A stretch of 51,831 bases of DNA from an uncultured Frankineae bacterium. Lineage in GTDB: Bacteria; Actinomycetota; Actinomycetes; Mycobacteriales; SCTD01. Made by a program: the position numbers and the translations under genes. This document shows, one piece after another, positions 27,216 to 36,158 of the stretch (position 1 is the first letter of the stretch; the number at the start of each line of letters is the position of its first letter). Below the pieces are notes generated by a model. The model was given only the letters and a program-made list of their open reading frames with translations. It did not search any database and was not told the origin of the DNA. The stretch covers positions 1 to 51,831 of the forward strand of contig CADCUE010000031.1 in assembly GCA_902805805.1 (NCBI GenBank). The letters run 5' to 3'.

Positions 27216-28168
27216 AGGATCCCCGTCCCGACGCGGGACGAACCTCCCGCGCCGCCCCGACGCGCCGCCCACGCCCGAGCCAGCCCGGGCAGGGCCACCG
27301 CGGCCCGGCGCCCCGGCCCGACGCCGACCCGCTGCCCGAGCACGGCGTAGTCGGCGCGCTCGACCTCGTCCAGGATTCCGCCGTACAGCGCCAGGGCCGT
27401 CTCGATGCACGGCCGGCTGGTGGGGTGCAGCAGCCGCACGCCGTGCGCGGCGCTGCGGTACAGCTCCCTCGTGCGGGCGACCTCGAAGGCCAGCAGCCGC
27501 CGCACCGGCCCGTCGACCACGCCGTGCTCCAGGTGCTCGCGGGTGACGCCGAACGCCCGCAGGTCCTCTCCCGGCAGGTAGACCCGCCCGCGCCGCAGGT
27601 CCTCGCCGACGTCGCGCAGGAAGTTGCTGAGCTGGAAGGCGATGCCGAGGTCCTGGGCGTACGGGTCGGCGATCTCGCGCGGGACGAGCGGTTCCAGGAC
27701 CGGCACCATCTCGAGGCCGATCACGGCCGCCGAGCCGTGGACGTAGACCATCAGGTCGTCCCAGGTGTCGTACGACGTGACGGTCAGGTCCATGCGCATG
27801 CTGGCCAGGAACGCCTCGACGTAGGCCATCGGGACGTCCCACCGCCGGACCGTGTCGACGACGGCGCGGCTGATCGGGTGGTCGCTCCCGCCCGCCTCGA
27901 CGTCGCGGACGAACTGCGCTCCCCAGCCGACGAGCCAGTCGGCCTTCTGCTCGTCGGTCAGCGTGCTGCCGAGGTCGTCGACGATCTCGTCGGCGTAGCG
28001 CGCGAAGCCGTACAGCGCATGCACGTACGGCCGCTTCCACGCGGGCAGCAGCAGCGTGGCGAGGTAGTAGGTCTTGCCGTGACGGGCGTTCAGCCGCCGG
28101 CACGCCTCGTACGACGCGCGCAGCGCCGGGTCGCGGATCCCGGCGGCGTCCAGCTCCCTCGCGCTCAC
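27212..28168 (-). CDS. crtB: Phytoene synthase
   Basis: Condenses two geranylgeranyl diphosphates to phytoene; 318 residues, squalene/phytoene synthase family. The two Mg-diphosphate motifs are present: DEIVDD (60-65) and NFLRDVGED (182-190), with RVYLPGEDL after the second. GTG 28168 leaves only a short N-terminus; no ribosome site is obvious. It lies about 730 bp upstream-to-downstream from crtI on the same strand, separated by the DUF559-type remnant, so the two may have separate promoters. Its start lies close to inverted-repeat element copy 3. Together with the synthase at 33 kb and crtI it would supply the C40 backbone. Confidence 0.92.
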   Translation of the reverse strand: MSARELDAAGIRDPALRASYEACRRLNARHGKTYYLATLLLPAWKRPYVHALYGFARYADEIVDDLGSTLTDEQKADWLVGWGAQFVRDVEAGGSDHPISRAVVDTVRRWDVPMAYVEAFLASMRMDLTVTSYDTWDDLMVYVHGSAAVIGLEMVPVLEPLVPREIADPYAQDLGIAFQLSNFLRDVGEDLRRGRVYLPGEDLRAFGVTREHLEHGVVDGPVRRLLAFEVARTRELYRSAAHGVRLLHPTSRPCIETALALYGGILDEVERADYAVLGQRVGVGPGRRAAVALPGLARAWAARRGGAGGSSRVGTGIL

Positions 28169-28238
28169 GGTCCGGGAGTCTCCCAGACCGCGCGCGGGGC
28201 GGCACGCTGCGCCGTGGGCCTCCCGCCCGGTCGCCCCG

Positions 28239-28317
28239 GCACACGTGCTGATCGGGAGCCGCGGCGCACGCGCGGGGGCCAGCGCCCACCGGTCCACCTG
28301 CCGATCAGCTCGTGTGC
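28239..28317. repeat. Dispersed inverted-repeat element, copy 3
   Basis: Arms GCACACGTGCTGATCGG (28239-28255) and CCGATCAGCTCGTGTGC (28301-28317) pair at 16 of 17 positions; the element is 79 bp. It lies between crtB and the DUF559-type remnant and shares its arms with copies at 2420 and 19270. Confidence 0.75.
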
Positions 28318-28411
28318 GCGACGGTCAACCCGGCGACCCGGACGGCGCCCGCCGTCCACAGCGGCACGGCGACCCGGTGCCGACAGCGGCGTGGGCGGCG
28401 ACGGTCCCGGC

Positions 28412-28819
28412 ATGACCCCCTTCGTGCCGCCGCCGGCGCTCGCCCTGCTCACGCGACAAGGGGGGCTCGCCCGGCGCCGCGACCTGCGGCGCTGCGGCCT
28501 GACCCGCCGCGGCCTCGACCGGCTGGTCGCGGTCGGGGCGCTGCGACCCGTTGCCGGTGACGTCCTGTCGGCCCGCGCCGACGTCCCGGGCGACGAGAGC
28601 ACCCGGGCTGCCGTCGGGCGTGCGTCCGACTGCCGAGCGGCCGCGAGAGGTCACGTGTCGCCGCTGTGGTGCGGCTCGTGGACCCAGCGAGCGGCTCCGT
28701 CCTCGAGTCCCTCTGCCGCGTGCTGTTCCACCTCGCGGATCTGCCCCTGCCGCAGACGCAGTTCCCGGTACGAGGGCCGGAGTCCGTGCTCGCGGCTGTC
28801 CGCGCAGCGCTGGCCGGCT
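28412..28819 (+). pseudogene. Decayed AbiEi-antitoxin-like/DUF559 gene
   Basis: The N-terminal part (ATG 28412) reads PALALLTRQGGLARRRDLRR, CGLTRRGLDRLVAVGALRPV, typical of AbiEi-type antitoxin helix-turn-helix proteins joined to DUF559. About 200 bp later a different frame resumes as VDPASGSVLESLCRVLFHLA, DLPLPQTQFPVRG and ends VLAAVRAALAG-stop at 28819, matching the middle and extreme C-terminus of the same family. The intervening sequence and the nuclease-like core are missing, so at least one frameshift and two deletions have occurred. An intact member would be about 280-300 residues. Confidence 0.7.
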
Positions 28820-28895
28820 GACCGCCCGATCGGTGCGCAGCCGCTGCGGGCCGTCGGGGACGAGCTGCGGTCGTACGCCGCAGTGCCGGGGCCCC

Positions 28896-30503
28896 TCAGG
28901 GCCGGACGGCGGACCGCACCGCCCCGGCCGGCGGACCCGGGACCGACAGCGGGGCAGCGGAAGCGGGCTCGGCCAGCCGGAGCGCCCGGGACCGGTAGCC
29001 CCGGTCCTTGCCGAGGATGCGCTCGGCGGCCAGCCGCCCCGAGATCAGCACCATCGGCACCCCGACACCCGGCTGCGTCCCGGACCCGGCGAAGACGACG
29101 CCCTCGACCTTCGGAGCGAGGTTGCTCGGCCGGAACGGTCCCGTCTGCAGGAACGAGTGGGCCGCCGCGAACGGCGCACCCTGCTCCATGCCGCGGCGCT
29201 GCCAGTCGGCGGGGGTCGTGACGTCCTCCACCTCGATGGCGTCGCCGAAGCCGACGTAGCCCATGGCCTCGAGCCGGGCGACCGCCTCGTCGCGGTAGCG
29301 CGGCCCGACGACGTCCCAGTCGATGCCGGAGCTGGTGTTGGGAGTGGGCAGCAGCACGTAGTAGACGTGCTTGCCGTCGGGCGCGAGCGACGGGTCGCTG
29401 CGCGTGGGGTTGGTGACGAGGATCGACGGGTCGCTCATGAGCTGCTTGCGGTCGATGAGCTCGTCGAAGACCCCGGCCCACGAGCGGCCGAAGTGGATGT
29501 TGTGGTGGGCGGTCTTGCGGTAGGCCTGCGTGGACCCGGCCAGCAGCAGGAAGCAGGAGGGGGAGTAGTCCAGGCGCTTGACCCGCCGGGGCGTGGCCTC
29601 CGGCGGCAGCAGCTCCCGGTAGGCGACGGGCAGGTCGGGGTTGAGGACCACGACGTCGGCGGGGATGCGCTCGCCGTCGTCGGTCTCCACGCCGACCGCC
29701 CGGCCGTGCTCGACCAGCACCCGCTTGACCGGAGTGCCGTAGCGCAGCTGCACACCGTGCTTCTCGGCCGCTCCGGCCAGCGCCCGCGGCACGGCGTGCA
29801 TGCCGCCCTTCGGGAAGAACACGCCGGCCACCGAGTCCATGTACGCGATGACCGCGTAGATCGCGAGGGCGTCGTACGGGGACAGTCCGGCGTACATCGA
29901 CTGGAACGACAGCACCCGCTGCGTGCGCGGGTCCTCGAGGTAGCTCTCGACCTTCGGCGCCAGCCGTCCGAAGCCGCCGATCGCCGCCAGCCGCGCGAGG
30001 TTGGGCGTCAGCAGGTCCAGCGGCGAGTCGATGTTGCGGTCGATGAAGTCAGCCATCTCGTAGCGGTAGAGCTTGGACACGAAGTCGACGTAGCGCAGGT
30101 AGCCCTTCGCCTCGGCCGGTCCGCACACCCGCTCGACCTCGTCGGCCATCGCGCCGGCATCGGCCTTGACGTCCAGGGTCGAGCCGTCGGGGTAGTAGGC
30201 GCGGTAGAGCGGGTCGACCGGCTGCAGCTCCAGCCAGTCCTCCAGCCGCTCGCCGACGCAGTCCAGCGCGTCGGCGATCAGGTCCGGCATCGTGAGCACC
30301 GTCGGCCCGGTGTCGAAGCGGTACGACCCGTCACCCGCGGGCGAGGCCACCTCTCGCAGGCCGTTGCGCCCGCCCGGCACGTCCTCGCGCTCCAGGACCG
30401 TCACCTCACGGCCGGCTCCGGTCAGGCGCAGGGCTGCGGACAGACCGGCGAGACCGGCTCCGACGATGACGACGCGGTCGGTCCTGCCGGGGACGGTCTT
30501 CAC
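28896..30503 (-). CDS. crtI: Phytoene desaturase
   Basis: FAD-dependent desaturase of 535 residues that would convert phytoene to lycopene or a related polyene. Rossmann motif VVIVGAGLAGLSAALRL (11-27), ERE-VPGGRNG, FDTGPTVLTMPDL, SMYAGLSPYDALAIYAVIAY, HNIHFGRSWAGVFDEL, and the C-terminal FAD block GSGTQPGVGVPMVLISGRLA are all standard for CrtI. GTG 30503 follows TACGCT by 6 nt, a leaderless arrangement. The number of desaturation steps cannot be read from sequence. Two further CrtI-like proteins are encoded at 36.1 and 40 kb; this one is the most typical phytoene desaturase. Confidence 0.92.
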   Translation of the reverse strand: MKTVPGRTDRVVIVGAGLAGLSAALRLTGAGREVTVLEREDVPGGRNGLREVASPAGDGSYRFDTGPTVLTMPDLIADALDCVGERLEDWLELQPVDPLYRAYYPDGSTLDVKADAGAMADEVERVCGPAEAKGYLRYVDFVSKLYRYEMADFIDRNIDSPLDLLTPNLARLAAIGGFGRLAPKVESYLEDPRTQRVLSFQSMYAGLSPYDALAIYAVIAYMDSVAGVFFPKGGMHAVPRALAGAAEKHGVQLRYGTPVKRVLVEHGRAVGVETDDGERIPADVVVLNPDLPVAYRELLPPEATPRRVKRLDYSPSCFLLLAGSTQAYRKTAHHNIHFGRSWAGVFDELIDRKQLMSDPSILVTNPTRSDPSLAPDGKHVYYVLLPTPNTSSGIDWDVVGPRYRDEAVARLEAMGYVGFGDAIEVEDVTTPADWQRRGMEQGAPFAAAHSFLQTGPFRPSNLAPKVEGVVFAGSGTQPGVGVPMVLISGRLAAERILGKDRGYRSRALRLAEPASAAPLSVPGPPAGAVRSAVRP

Positions 30504-30509
30504 CGCACG

Positions 30510-30515
30510 AGCGTA
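30510..30515 (-). promoter_or_regulatory. -10 box for crtI
   Basis: TACGCT on the minus strand lies 6 nt before GTG 30503. Confidence 0.45.
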
Positions 30516-30561
30516 GGTCGGTCGGGCGGTCCCGGCACCCGGGAGCCTCCTGAGGCCGGCG

Positions 30562-31758
30562 TCAGTCGCCGAGCAGGGCGTCCCTCAGCACGGTGTGGAT
30601 GTGGGTGTTGGGGTAGCTGCCCGCCAGCCGCTCGCTGCCCGGGCCCTCGGCGGTCACGGGCGTCGGCACGCCGGTGTGCTCGTCGGAGGTCCAGTCCAGG
30701 GCGAACTGCAGATCGCTGTCGGCGATGTCGAAGGGCCCGTCCTCGCTGCCCCCGTCGGCGTCCTCGAGGGTGAGCCCACCGGCCTCGTGGTCGCCGGTGA
30801 CGACGAGCAGCGTGTCCGGGTGCTCCTCGACGTACTCCCTCGCGACCGCCACGGCCTCGTCCAGCGCGCGCATCGCCTCGAGCACGAGGGTGCCGTTGTT
30901 GGCGTGCCCCATGCCGTCGACGGCCTCCTCCTCCACGACGAGGAAGAAGCCGTCGTCGTCCTCGGACAGCACCTCCAGCGCCTTTGCGGTCATGTCGGCC
31001 AGCGAGACCGCGGGGTCGTACGCGGCGACCTCGGCGGGCTCCTGGGCGGCCGCACCCGCCTCCGCGGGGGGCTCGTCGGTGGGCTCGTCGGCGGCCGTCC
31101 ACATCTCCTTGTCGGCGAACAGGCCCAGCAGCTTGCTGCTCCGCGCGTCCGCGACGTCGGCCGCGTCGTCGAGCAGCTCGTAGCCGGACCGCTCGGCCTG
31201 CGTGAGCAGGGCGTCGGACCACCGGGACGCGCCGCCGCCGAGCACGACGTCCGGCCGGCTGGTGTCGAGGTACTGCGCCGCGATGGCCTCCTGGTCGCCC
31301 CGGTCGGGGACGCTGGCGAAGAAGGCCGCCGGCGAGGCGTCGGTGACCGGTGCGGTCGTGACCAGTCCGGTCGCCTTGCCGGCCTGCTTGGCCTCCCGGC
31401 CCAGCGGCCGCAGCGGGGAGCCGTCGGGTGTGGTGCTCAGCCGGCGGTTGGCCGTCTTCGTCCCGGTCGCCCAGGCCGTCGCGGCGGCGGCGGAGTCGGT
31501 GACCACGGCCTCGGGGTCGTCGGGGTCCGTCGTCTGGGAGCCGGACACCGGGAGCCGGTCCATGGCGAGCGTCCCGCCGACGCCCTCCAGCGCGAGGGTC
31601 GCCGCCTGGCGCTGCACGGCCGCCATCCCGTCACCGTTGACGAAGATGACGCTGCGCGCGACGTCGTCGTCCCCCTGCCAGGCGACGAGGGCCACCGCTC
31701 CCGCCGCGACCGCGGCCAGTGCCGCCAGCACGGCGGCGCGCGCTCGGGAGATGGCCAC
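30562..31758 (-). CDS. Alkaline phosphatase (PhoA family), secreted
   Basis: Releases phosphate from monoesters outside the cytoplasm; 398 residues. A hydrophobic N-terminal segment (about 7-26) acts as signal or anchor without a lipobox. Metal site Asp43 in VNGDGM, nucleophile Ser89 in VTDSAAAATAWATG, then GKATGLVTTAPVTDASPAAF, DDGFFLVVEEEAVDGMGHAN and VVTGDHEAGGL with the zinc ligands. An acidic Glu/Pro/Ala-rich insertion (about 215-240) is unusual and may be an exposed loop. GTG 31758 has GAGAGGA 5 nt upstream. No recognisable Pho box; it stands alone between crtI and methionine aminopeptidase. Confidence 0.92.
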   Translation of the reverse strand: MAISRARAAVLAALAAVAAGAVALVAWQGDDDVARSVIFVNGDGMAAVQRQAATLALEGVGGTLAMDRLPVSGSQTTDPDDPEAVVTDSAAAATAWATGTKTANRRLSTTPDGSPLRPLGREAKQAGKATGLVTTAPVTDASPAAFFASVPDRGDQEAIAAQYLDTSRPDVVLGGGASRWSDALLTQAERSGYELLDDAADVADARSSKLLGLFADKEMWTAADEPTDEPPAEAGAAAQEPAEVAAYDPAVSLADMTAKALEVLSEDDDGFFLVVEEEAVDGMGHANNGTLVLEAMRALDEAVAVAREYVEEHPDTLLVVTGDHEAGGLTLEDADGGSEDGPFDIADSDLQFALDWTSDEHTGVPTPVTAEGPGSERLAGSYPNTHIHTVLRDALLGD

Positions 31759-31830
31759 GCACGTCCTCTCGTCATCGGTGCCGGGAGTCTGGAGGTCAGG
31801 CAGTGCGGGCGGGCAGCCCGCAGGTCGCGG

Positions 31831-32844
31831 TCAGGCGACCGTCAGCACCTCGGCACCGGTGTCGGTCACGAGCAGGGTGTGCTCGAACTGCGCCGTCCGC
31901 GAGCGGTCGGCGGTGACCGCGGTCCAGCCGTCGTCCCACATCTCGTGGCGCCAGTCGCCGCGCGAGATCATCGGCTCGATCGTGAAGGTCATGCCGGGGA
32001 CGATCTCCCCGCGGGCGGACGGGTTGTCGTAGTGGAACACCTGCGGATCGCTGTGGAAGCTGCGGCCGACGCCGTGACCCACGAAGGCGCGGATGACGCC
32101 GTAGCCGTGGCCCTCGGCGTGGGTCTGGATCGCCCTGCCGATGTCGCGGATCCGGCCGCCGGGGCGCACGGCCGCGATCCCGGCGTCGAGGCACTCGCGC
32201 GTCACGTCGACCAGTCGGCGGTCCTCGGGGGAGACGTCGCCGACGAGGAACGTCGCGTTGGTGTCGCCGTGCACGCCGTCCAGGAAGATCGTGACGTCGC
32301 AGTTGACGATGTCGCCGTCCTTCAGGACGGTCGAGTCGGGGATGCCGTGGCAGATGACCTCGTTGACGCTCGTGCACAGCGACTTGGGGAAGGGCATGAC
32401 CGCGCCGCCGTAGCCGAGCGGTGAGGGGTAGCCGCCCCGCCGCAGGCACTGCTCGTGCGCGATCGCGTCGAGCTCGTCGGTGGTGATGCCGGGCCGGACG
32501 GCCTCGCCGAGGGTCTGCAGGATCTGCGCGGCGGCCGAGCAGGCCACGCGCATCCGGGCGATCGTCTCCGGGTCCTTGGGCCCGCCGGTGTCGCGGTGCC
32601 TCGGGCGTCCGTGCCGGTCCAGCGCGTAGTCGGGCCGGGGGATGTGCGCCGGCACCTCACGACGCGGGGACTGACGACCCGGCCGCACGTACGCAGCGGC
32701 GCGGCGCTCGGCCTGCTCGCGCTCCGCCTGCTCCAGGCGCACGCGGTCGGGGTCGAGGTCGGCCAGCCGGTGGCACCGCTTGTACCTGCGGCCGCTGCCG
32801 CACCAGCAGGGGTCGTTGCTCGCCAGCGTCGGGACGGTGGTCAC
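31831..32844 (-). CDS. map: Methionine aminopeptidase, type I, with SEC-C zinc motif
   Basis: Removes the starting methionine from new proteins; 337 residues. The N-terminal SEC-C motif DPCWCGSGRRYKRCH (Cys13, Cys15, Cys24, His25) may bind zinc and dock at the ribosome. A linker of about 60 residues with PxxP-type pieces precedes the pita-bread catalytic domain: NEVICHGIPD, VNCDVTIFLDGVHGDTNATF, AFVGHGVGRSFH, TIEPM and FEHTLLVT contain the expected metal ligands. GTG 32844 follows TAGCCT by 7 nt on the minus strand, so translation is probably leaderless. An additional unextended MetAP near the ribosomal protein genes would be expected elsewhere. Confidence 0.93.
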   Translation of the reverse strand: MTTVPTLASNDPCWCGSGRRYKRCHRLADLDPDRVRLEQAEREQAERRAAAYVRPGRQSPRREVPAHIPRPDYALDRHGRPRHRDTGGPKDPETIARMRVACSAAAQILQTLGEAVRPGITTDELDAIAHEQCLRRGGYPSPLGYGGAVMPFPKSLCTSVNEVICHGIPDSTVLKDGDIVNCDVTIFLDGVHGDTNATFLVGDVSPEDRRLVDVTRECLDAGIAAVRPGGRIRDIGRAIQTHAEGHGYGVIRAFVGHGVGRSFHSDPQVFHYDNPSARGEIVPGMTFTIEPMISRGDWRHEMWDDGWTAVTADRSRTAQFEHTLLVTDTGAEVLTVA

Positions 32845-32851
32845 GGTCTCC

Positions 32852-32857
32852 AGGCTA
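32852..32857 (-). promoter_or_regulatory. -10 box for methionine aminopeptidase
   Basis: TAGCCT on the minus strand lies 7 nt before GTG 32844. Confidence 0.5.
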
Positions 32858-32872
32858 CGTGCGGGGCCGCGG

Positions 32873-33940
32873 TCAGACCGTCCGGCGGGTGACCGCCGTG
32901 GCGAGTCGCGCGAGCACGTCCCGGGCGTCGTCGGAGACCGGCGCGGCCTGCAGCGCGGTGAGTGCGTCGCTCATCAGCTCCTCGATGAGCAGCTCGACGC
33001 GCTGCAGCGCACCGGTGTCCTGGAGCACGGTCCGCAGCGCCGTGACGCCGTCCGGGGTCAGGTGCGGGTCGCCGAGGTGCCGCCGCACCACTGCTGCCTG
33101 TCTGCGGTCGGCCGCCTCCAGCGCCATGGCGACCAGCGCGGTGCGCTTGCCCTCGCGCAGGTCGTCGCCGGCCGGCTTGCCGGTCACCGCGGGGTCGCCG
33201 AAGACCCCCAGGACGTCGTCGCGCAGCTGGAACGCCTCACCGAGCGGCAGTCCGTAGCCGGAGTAGCCGTCGAGCACGGCCTGGTCCGCGCCGGCCAGCA
33301 CGGCGCCGAGGTGCAACGGCTTCTCGATGGTGTACTTCGCGCTCTTGTAGCGCGCCACGCGCAGGGCGCGCTCGATCGAGCCGCCGCCACGGGCCTGCTC
33401 GAGCAGGTCGAGGTACTGCCCGCCCATGAGCTCGGTGCGCATCTCGGCGTAGACGCGGTGCCCGGCGCGCAGCCGCTCGACCGGCAGACCCGACCGGCCC
33501 AGCATCTCGTCCGACCACGACAGGCACAGATCGCCCAGCAGCACCGCGGCGCCGACCCCGAAGGCCTCGGGATCTCCGGTCCACGACTCGGTGCGGTGCA
33601 GGCTGGCGAACCGCCGGTGCACCGCGGGCTGCCCGCGACGGGTGTCGCTGCCGTCCATGACGTCGTCGTGGATCAGGGCGCACGCCTGGAACAGCTCCAG
33701 AGCCGCCGCGGCCGTGACGACCTCGTCGCCGTCCTCGCCGCCCGCGCCGCGGAAGCCCCAGTAGCAGAACGCCGGGCGCAGCCGCTTCCCGCCGGCGACG
33801 AGGTCCGACAGGGCGTCGGTGAGCGGGCCCAGCTCCTCGCTGATGCCGTCCAGCACCGGCAGCTGCCCGGCCACGAAGCCGTCGAGCGCCTTCTGCACGC
33901 GCTGACGCAGGTCCTCGCGGTCGAGCGGGTCAGTGCTCAT
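32873..33940 (-). CDS. Polyprenyl diphosphate synthase, probably geranylgeranyl diphosphate synthase
   Basis: Builds prenyl diphosphates from IPP and allylic primers; 355 residues, similar to mycobacterial IdsA2/CrtE-type enzymes. First aspartate-rich motif DDVMD (92-96), second DDVLGVFGD (241-249), plus GGKRLRP (50-56) and KTALV-like KRTALV blocks. The most likely product is GGPP for crtB, but chain length is set by residues before the first motif and cannot be called surely. ATG 33940 follows TACCCT by 7 nt, a leaderless pattern. Convergence with the carotenoid genes is only regional; in M. tuberculosis the homologue lies close to pknL and a MetF-like gene, as here, where metF is divergent and shares a 72-bp promoter gap. 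Confidence 0.88.
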   Translation of the reverse strand: MSTDPLDREDLRQRVQKALDGFVAGQLPVLDGISEELGPLTDALSDLVAGGKRLRPAFCYWGFRGAGGEDGDEVVTAAAALELFQACALIHDDVMDGSDTRRGQPAVHRRFASLHRTESWTGDPEAFGVGAAVLLGDLCLSWSDEMLGRSGLPVERLRAGHRVYAEMRTELMGGQYLDLLEQARGGGSIERALRVARYKSAKYTIEKPLHLGAVLAGADQAVLDGYSGYGLPLGEAFQLRDDVLGVFGDPAVTGKPAGDDLREGKRTALVAMALEAADRRQAAVVRRHLGDPHLTPDGVTALRTVLQDTGALQRVELLIEELMSDALTALQAAPVSDDARDVLARLATAVTRRTV

Positions 33941-33947
33941 GCCGGGC

Positions 33948-34006
33948 AGGGTACGGCGTGGCGCGCGGCCCGGCCATCTGCCGATCTGCGGTCGTGCCCG
34001 TAGCCT
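33948..34006. promoter_or_regulatory. Divergent promoters for polyprenyl synthase and metF
   Basis: Minus strand TACCCT (33953-33948) lies 7 nt before the ATG at 33940; plus strand TAGCCT (34001-34006) lies 6 nt before GTG 34013. Both transcripts would be leaderless. Confidence 0.5.
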
Positions 34007-34012
34007 GACGGA

Positions 34013-34900
34013 GTGGCCGACCGCACGATCAAGGACATGCTCGCGAGCGGCTCACCGCTGTTCTCCTTCGAGTTCTTCCCGGCGAAGACCGACGAGGGCG
34101 AGCGCCAGCTGTGGACGGCCATCCGGCAGCTCGAGCCGCTGCGGCCCGACTTCGTGTCGGTGACGTACGGCGCGGGCGGCTCGACCCGCGACCGCACCAT
34201 CGCCATGACCGAGCGCATCGCGACCGACACCACGCTCGTGCCGCTCGCGCACCTCACGGCGGTCGACCACTCGATCGTCGAGCTGCGGCGCATCGTCGGC
34301 CAGCTCGCCGCCGCAGGGGTCCGCAACGTCCTGGCCCTGCGCGGCGACCCGCCGGGGGATCCGCAGGCCGCCTGGGTCAAGCACGCCCAGGGGCTGGAGT
34401 ACGCCGAGGAGCTCGTCCGGCTGGTCAAGGCCTCCGGCGAGTTCTGCGTCGGCGTGGCGGCGTTCCCGGAGAAGCACCCACGGTCGCCGGACGTCGACAG
34501 CGACATCGAGCGCTTCGTCGCCAAGTGCCGCGCCGGGGCCGACTTCGCCATCACGCAGATGTTCTTCCGCGCCGACGACTACCTGCGCCTGCGCGACCGC
34601 GTGGCGGCGACCGGTTGCGAGGTGCCGATCCTGCCGGGGATCATGCCGGTCACCAACGTCGCCCAGATCGAGCGGATGAGCGCCCTGTCGGGAGCGGCCT
34701 TCCCGCCCGAGCTCGCCGCCGAGCTGCACGCCGTCGAGAGCGACCCCGAGGCAGTGCGCCGCGTCGGGGTCGAGGCGGCCTCGACCATGTGCGACCGGCT
34801 GCTGCGCGAGGGGGCGCCCGGTCTGCACTTCATCACGCTCAACCGCTCGACCGCGACGCGCGAGATCTGGTCGCGGCTCGGCCTGCAGTCCGCGGTCTGA
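34013..34900 (+). CDS. metF: 5,10-methylenetetrahydrofolate reductase
   Basis: Reduces methylene-THF to methyl-THF for methionine synthesis; 295 residues, TIM-barrel flavoprotein. Signature blocks: [62 protein letters not shown] and [12 protein letters not shown] 34013 is 6 nt from a TAGCCT box. It is the first of three plus-strand genes but is followed by a 7-bp gap and an unrelated SRPBCC gene. The homologous region of M. tuberculosis holds a MetF-like gene next to idsA2, consistent with orthology. Confidence 0.93.
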   Translation: MADRTIKDMLASGSPLFSFEFFPAKTDEGERQLWTAIRQLEPLRPDFVSVTYGAGGSTRDRTIAMTERIATDTTLVPLAHLTAVDHSIVELRRIVGQLAAAGVRNVLALRGDPPGDPQAAWVKHAQGLEYAEELVRLVKASGEFCVGVAAFPEKHPRSPDVDSDIERFVAKCRAGADFAITQMFFRADDYLRLRDRVAATGCEVPILPGIMPVTNVAQIERMSALSGAAFPPELAAELHAVESDPEAVRRVGVEAASTMCDRLLREGAPGLHFITLNRSTATREIWSRLGLQSAV

Positions 34901-34907
34901 GGACGTC

Positions 34908-35345
34908 ATGCGCCTGGCACACCGGGTGCGCACCCTCGCCACTCCAGCCGAGGTGTGGGAGCTGCTCGGCGACCCGAGGCGGTGGAGCGAGTTCGAGCCG
35001 GCGCTGCGCGGGGTCCGGGGTCGTCCCGGCGCGACGAAGGCCGGTCAGCGCCTGATCGGGCTGTCCCGCTTCGCTGCGCTCGGCATCCCGCTCGACGTCC
35101 TCGAGGCCACCCCACCTCGGCGCGTGGTGCTGCTCGTCCACGCGCTGCCGGGGCTGCGCGAGCAGGTGACCTGCGACGTGACGCCGGCGGCCCGCGGAGG
35201 CAGCGACGTCGTCGTGACGGTGGCGGTCGACGGGCCGCTGGGGTGGCCGGCGGCCGCCCCGCTGCTCCTGGCGAGCGGGCTGACCGCCCGGCTGCTGGCC
35301 CGGCGTGCGGACCGGCTCGCGCGGGCGGCCCGCAGAGCCGCATGA
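34908..35345 (+). CDS. SRPBCC-fold (polyketide cyclase/START-like) protein
   Basis: Protein of 145 residues with the helix-grip fold signature at the N-terminus (VRTLATPAEVWELLGDPRRW, residues 7-26) and alternating beta strands afterwards (RRVVLLVHALPGLREQVTCD). Members bind hydrophobic ligands or lipids; the ligand here is unknown. The C-terminus is an Arg/Ala-rich helix. ATG 34908 lies 7 bp after the metF stop, and its stop overlaps the next ATG (ATGA), so it is coupled with the CDP-alcohol phosphotransferase. That pairing suggests a lipid-related role, by inference. Confidence 0.8.
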   Translation: MRLAHRVRTLATPAEVWELLGDPRRWSEFEPALRGVRGRPGATKAGQRLIGLSRFAALGIPLDVLEATPPRRVVLLVHALPGLREQVTCDVTPAARGGSDVVVTVAVDGPLGWPAAAPLLLASGLTARLLARRADRLARAARRAA

Positions 35346-36109
35346 CGCGCGCGGAGGCGTACCTGCTGGCCCTCGCCGTCTTCGGCGTGGGGCTGGTGGT
35401 CCTGGGCCTGGTGACGGCCCGCCGGCCGGAGCACCCCGTCCCGGACCGGGACGGCTACTTCGACAAGTGGTCCACGACGCACGGCGGCTACGACCCGCGC
35501 ACCGGCAGCGTGTGGCTCAAGGGCTGGCTGTCCATGGTCTACGTCCTGGCGCGGCCCCTCGCCCGCCGCGGGGTGCAGCCGGACGTCGTGACCTACTCCT
35601 CGATCTGGCTGGCCGGGCTGGTCCTGGTCCTCGCCGAGGTCGGCGGCCGGTGGTGGATCGCCGCCGGCTGGGTCATGGTCGCGAGCGGGCTGTTCGACAC
35701 GCTGGACGGCTGCCTGGCCGTGCTCGAGGACCGCCAGACGCGGTGGGGCTACGTCCTGGACTCCGTCGTCGACCGCTGCAACGACGGGATCTACCTGCTG
35801 GCCGTCGTCGCGGTCGGCTGCCCTCCGGCGCTGGCCGTGGCGCTGATGTTCGGCTTCTTCTCCATGGAGTACCTGCGGGCGCGGGCCGGCAACGCCGGCG
35901 GTGACGAGGTCGGCCGCATCACCGTGGCCGAGCGCCCCACCCGCGTGATCCTGCTGTCGCCGTCGATCCACTTCAGCGGCGTGTTCCTCGGCCTGTCCGA
36001 CGTCCTGCCGGTGCTCGGACCGGCCGTGCTGCTCGTCCTGACCGTGGTGTCGCTGGTGCAGCTCGCCGTCACGGTCCGCCGCCAGCTGCTGGCCCTCCCG
36101 GCCGCCTGA
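35342..36109 (+). CDS. CDP-alcohol phosphatidyltransferase-family enzyme
   Basis: Integral membrane enzyme of 255 residues that transfers a phosphoalcohol from a CDP-linked donor. The catalytic motif spans FDTLDGCLAV to LDSVVD and keeps the D-G-x2-A-x9-G-x3-D-x3-D spacing; the arginine normally after the alanine is valine. About six membrane helices are visible, including an N-terminal one (7-25). Residues 40-70 (WSTTHGGYDPRTGSVWLKGW) precede the motif and are unusual in length. Product could be a phospholipid head group or an inositol-phosphate lipid; no assignment is possible. Coupled to the SRPBCC gene by a 4-bp overlap and convergent with the carotenoid operon. Confidence 0.85.
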   Translation: MTRAEAYLLALAVFGVGLVVLGLVTARRPEHPVPDRDGYFDKWSTTHGGYDPRTGSVWLKGWLSMVYVLARPLARRGVQPDVVTYSSIWLAGLVLVLAEVGGRWWIAAGWVMVASGLFDTLDGCLAVLEDRQTRWGYVLDSVVDRCNDGIYLLAVVAVGCPPALAVALMFGFFSMEYLRARAGNAGGDEVGRITVAERPTRVILLSPSIHFSGVFLGLSDVLPVLGPAVLLVLTVVSLVQLAVTVRRQLLALPAA

Positions 36110-36125
36110 CTCCCCGCCGCGGGAG

Positions 36126-36158
36126 GTCAGGCGGGGCCGGCGGGCGTCAGGCGGGGCC
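36126..36158. repeat. Short direct repeat at the end of the CrtI-like gene
   Basis: GTCAGGCGGGGCC occurs at 36126-36138 and 36146-36158 (period 20 bp). The second copy contains the gene's stop codon and last residues on the minus strand, the first lies just beyond it. Confidence 0.8.

Noticed and set aside
34052..34942. Antisense frame over metF
   Set aside because: No motifs, and the plus-strand frame has all MetF signatures.
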